DNA of 6,400 nucleotides, taken from Clostridiales bacterium (GTDB taxonomy: Bacteria > Bacillota > Clostridia > Christensenellales > Aristaeellaceae). Every line of letters starts with the position of its first letter. Position 1 is the first letter of the stretch. Under the pieces are notes generated by a model, which was not told where the DNA came from, did no database searches, and saw only the letters and a list, made by a program, of their open reading frames with translations. This document shows positions 5,542 to 6,400 of this stretch, piece by piece. The translations under genes and the position numbers were made by a program. The stretch spans positions 1 through 6,400 of the forward strand of contig JAAZAQ010000254.1 of NCBI GenBank assembly GCA_012514225.1. The letters are read 5' to 3'.

Positions 5542-6400
5542 TTGACGCCGAGAGAGAGAATATTGCGCAGCATCCGGTGCCAGGAGACGGACCGCGTCGC
5601 GGTCTCCCCGTTCATCTGGGTCAGTTACGCCAACTGGTATTTCAAGGCGGCCTATGCCCAGGCGGACGAGGCGCTGGACAGGAAGGTGCTTGAGATTTAC
5701 CAGGATTTCGGCTTTGACCCCATCGTCCGCACCTGCGGCGGGTCCAGCGCGAACGCGCAGAAGTCCGGGGACGGCTGGGAAATCCGCACGGAAGAGCGGG
5801 TCATTTCCGCGGACGAGCGGGAGGTGCGCACCAGCGTGCTCACGCCCGGCGGCACCCTGTCGCAGCTCAAACGCTACCAGCGGGTGTCCCCCTACGAGGT
5901 CGTGGAGGCGGAGACCGAGTACCTGCTCAAGAGCCTGGACGACGTGGAAACGCTGATGGCCTGGCAGCCGGAGGTGGAAGAGCTGGATTTCTCCCGCATC
6001 AGCCGCTGCCGCCAGATGCTGGGTAGCCAGGGGGTCACCGCGCCCTGGATGCAGGGTGTCTTCAACACCTGCGCCCGGCTGACGGGGCTGGAAAACCTGA
6101 TGATTTGGGCATACGAGGACCCGGAGGCCTACCGGCGGCTGATGGAGTACACCTGGCGCCGCACCGCCAAGCGGGGTCGGCAGATGGCCGCGGCGGGCGC
6201 GGATATCCTCAGCTACGAGGGCAACATGGCCACCGGGACGATGACCGGGCCCGCTTTCTTCAGGGAGTTCGTACTGCAGTACGAGCAGGCCGCCATCAAG
6301 GAAATCCGCGAGGGCGGGGCGGAAATCCTGTACCACAACTGCGGGGACTGCAACGCGATGCTGGAGGCCTACAACGAGCTGGGCATCAGCGCGCTGGAAA
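5542..6400 (+). CDS. Uroporphyrinogen decarboxylase-superfamily protein, MtaA/CmuA methyltransferase-like (3' end missing)
   Basis: The first 286 codons of a protein that runs off the window; relatives are about 340-390 residues. The start MTPRERILRSIRCQETDRVAV (1-21) and the block MQGVFNTCARLTGLENL (170-186), YEDPEAYRRLMEYT (191-204), AGADILSYEGNMATGTMTGP (218-237) and LYHNCGD (263-269) follow the URO-D fold (PF01208). The RQAGR motif of true HemE is absent. H265-x-C267 matches the first two zinc ligands of the HxC...C site in MtaA, MtbA and CmuA, which bind and activate a thiol for methyl transfer from a corrinoid. The third ligand, a Cys, should lie past the window end. This makes a methyltransferase or a related uncharacterised enzyme likelier than haem synthesis. 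No corrinoid protein gene is visible, so the partner and substrate are unknown. It follows the importer operon on the same strand after 191 bases, probably with its own promoter. Confidence 0.85.
   Translation, partial: MTPRERILRSIRCQETDRVAVSPFIWVSYANWYFKAAYAQADEALDRKVLEIYQDFGFDPIVRTCGGSSANAQKSGDGWEIRTEERVISADEREVRTSVLTPGGTLSQLKRYQRVSPYEVVEAETEYLLKSLDDVETLMAWQPEVEELDFSRISRCRQMLGSQGVTAPWMQGVFNTCARLTGLENLMIWAYEDPEAYRRLMEYTWRRTAKRGRQMAAAGADILSYEGNMATGTMTGPAFFREFVLQYEQAAIKEIREGGAEILYHNCGDCNAMLEAYNELGISALE

Noticed and set aside
5520..5545. Tiny leader frames: ATG 5520 (MEKRG, stop 5535-5537) and ATG 5537 (MI, stop 5543-5545) overlapping the TTG start
   Set aside because: The stop-start overlaps are neat, but neither ATG has a suitable ribosome binding site and such short frames are common by chance.
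5518..6336. A 272-codon minus-strand open frame opposite the methyltransferase-like gene
   Set aside because: The + strand frame has a ribosome binding site, the family N terminus and the HxC motif; the antisense product shows no motif.
1..6400. Mobile elements, CRISPR arrays, tRNA or rRNA genes, riboswitches
   Set aside because: No transposase or integrase motifs, no regularly spaced repeats, no tRNA-like cloverleaf and no recognisable riboswitch core were seen; nearly all bases are occupied by the six coding regions.

Overview
The window is a GC-rich bacterial segment (roughly two-thirds G+C by eye) in which every recognisable gene lies on the + strand. Strong GGAGG-type ribosome binding sites, frequent GTG/TTG starts and a substrate-binding-protein signal peptide of the MRKLLALTLSLLMLLS type suggest a high-GC Firmicute, most likely a Clostridia lineage. 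That assignment is an inference from style; no phylogenetic marker is present.

Layout: positions 2-46 hold the last 14 codons of an upstream gene. Positions 83-4600 hold a complete ribose/autoinducer-2-class (CUT2) ABC importer: a two-domain ATPase (83-1561), two different permeases (1575-2570 and 2563-3513, overlapping by 8 bases) and a secreted substrate-binding protein (3575-4600). The gene order ATPase, permease, permease, binding protein is that of lsrACDB, and the binding protein resembles LsrB/RhaS over its length, but most autoinducer-2 contact residues of LsrB are not kept. A very stable 15-bp inverted repeat follows the binding-protein gene. Next comes a 228-residue member of the cyclase/kynurenine-formamidase family (4664-5350) that lacks most of the family's metal-binding residues. 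A 191-base AT-richer gap (5351-5541) carries a GC hairpin and promoter-like sequences. It leads into the first 286 codons of a uroporphyrinogen-decarboxylase-superfamily protein (5542 to the window end) with the His-x-Cys motif of corrinoid methyltransferases (MtaA/CmuA/MtbA type) rather than HemE.

Working model: the importer and the cyclase-like gene form one operon that takes up a small polyol, sugar or related ligand. The cyclase-like protein and the methyltransferase-like protein may act on the imported compound, but neither function can be fixed from the sequence. Nothing mobile, no CRISPR and no tRNA or rRNA is visible. The main points of interest are the unassigned substrate, the degenerate cyclase active site, the binding protein without a lipobox, and the hairpins that bracket the binding-protein gene.
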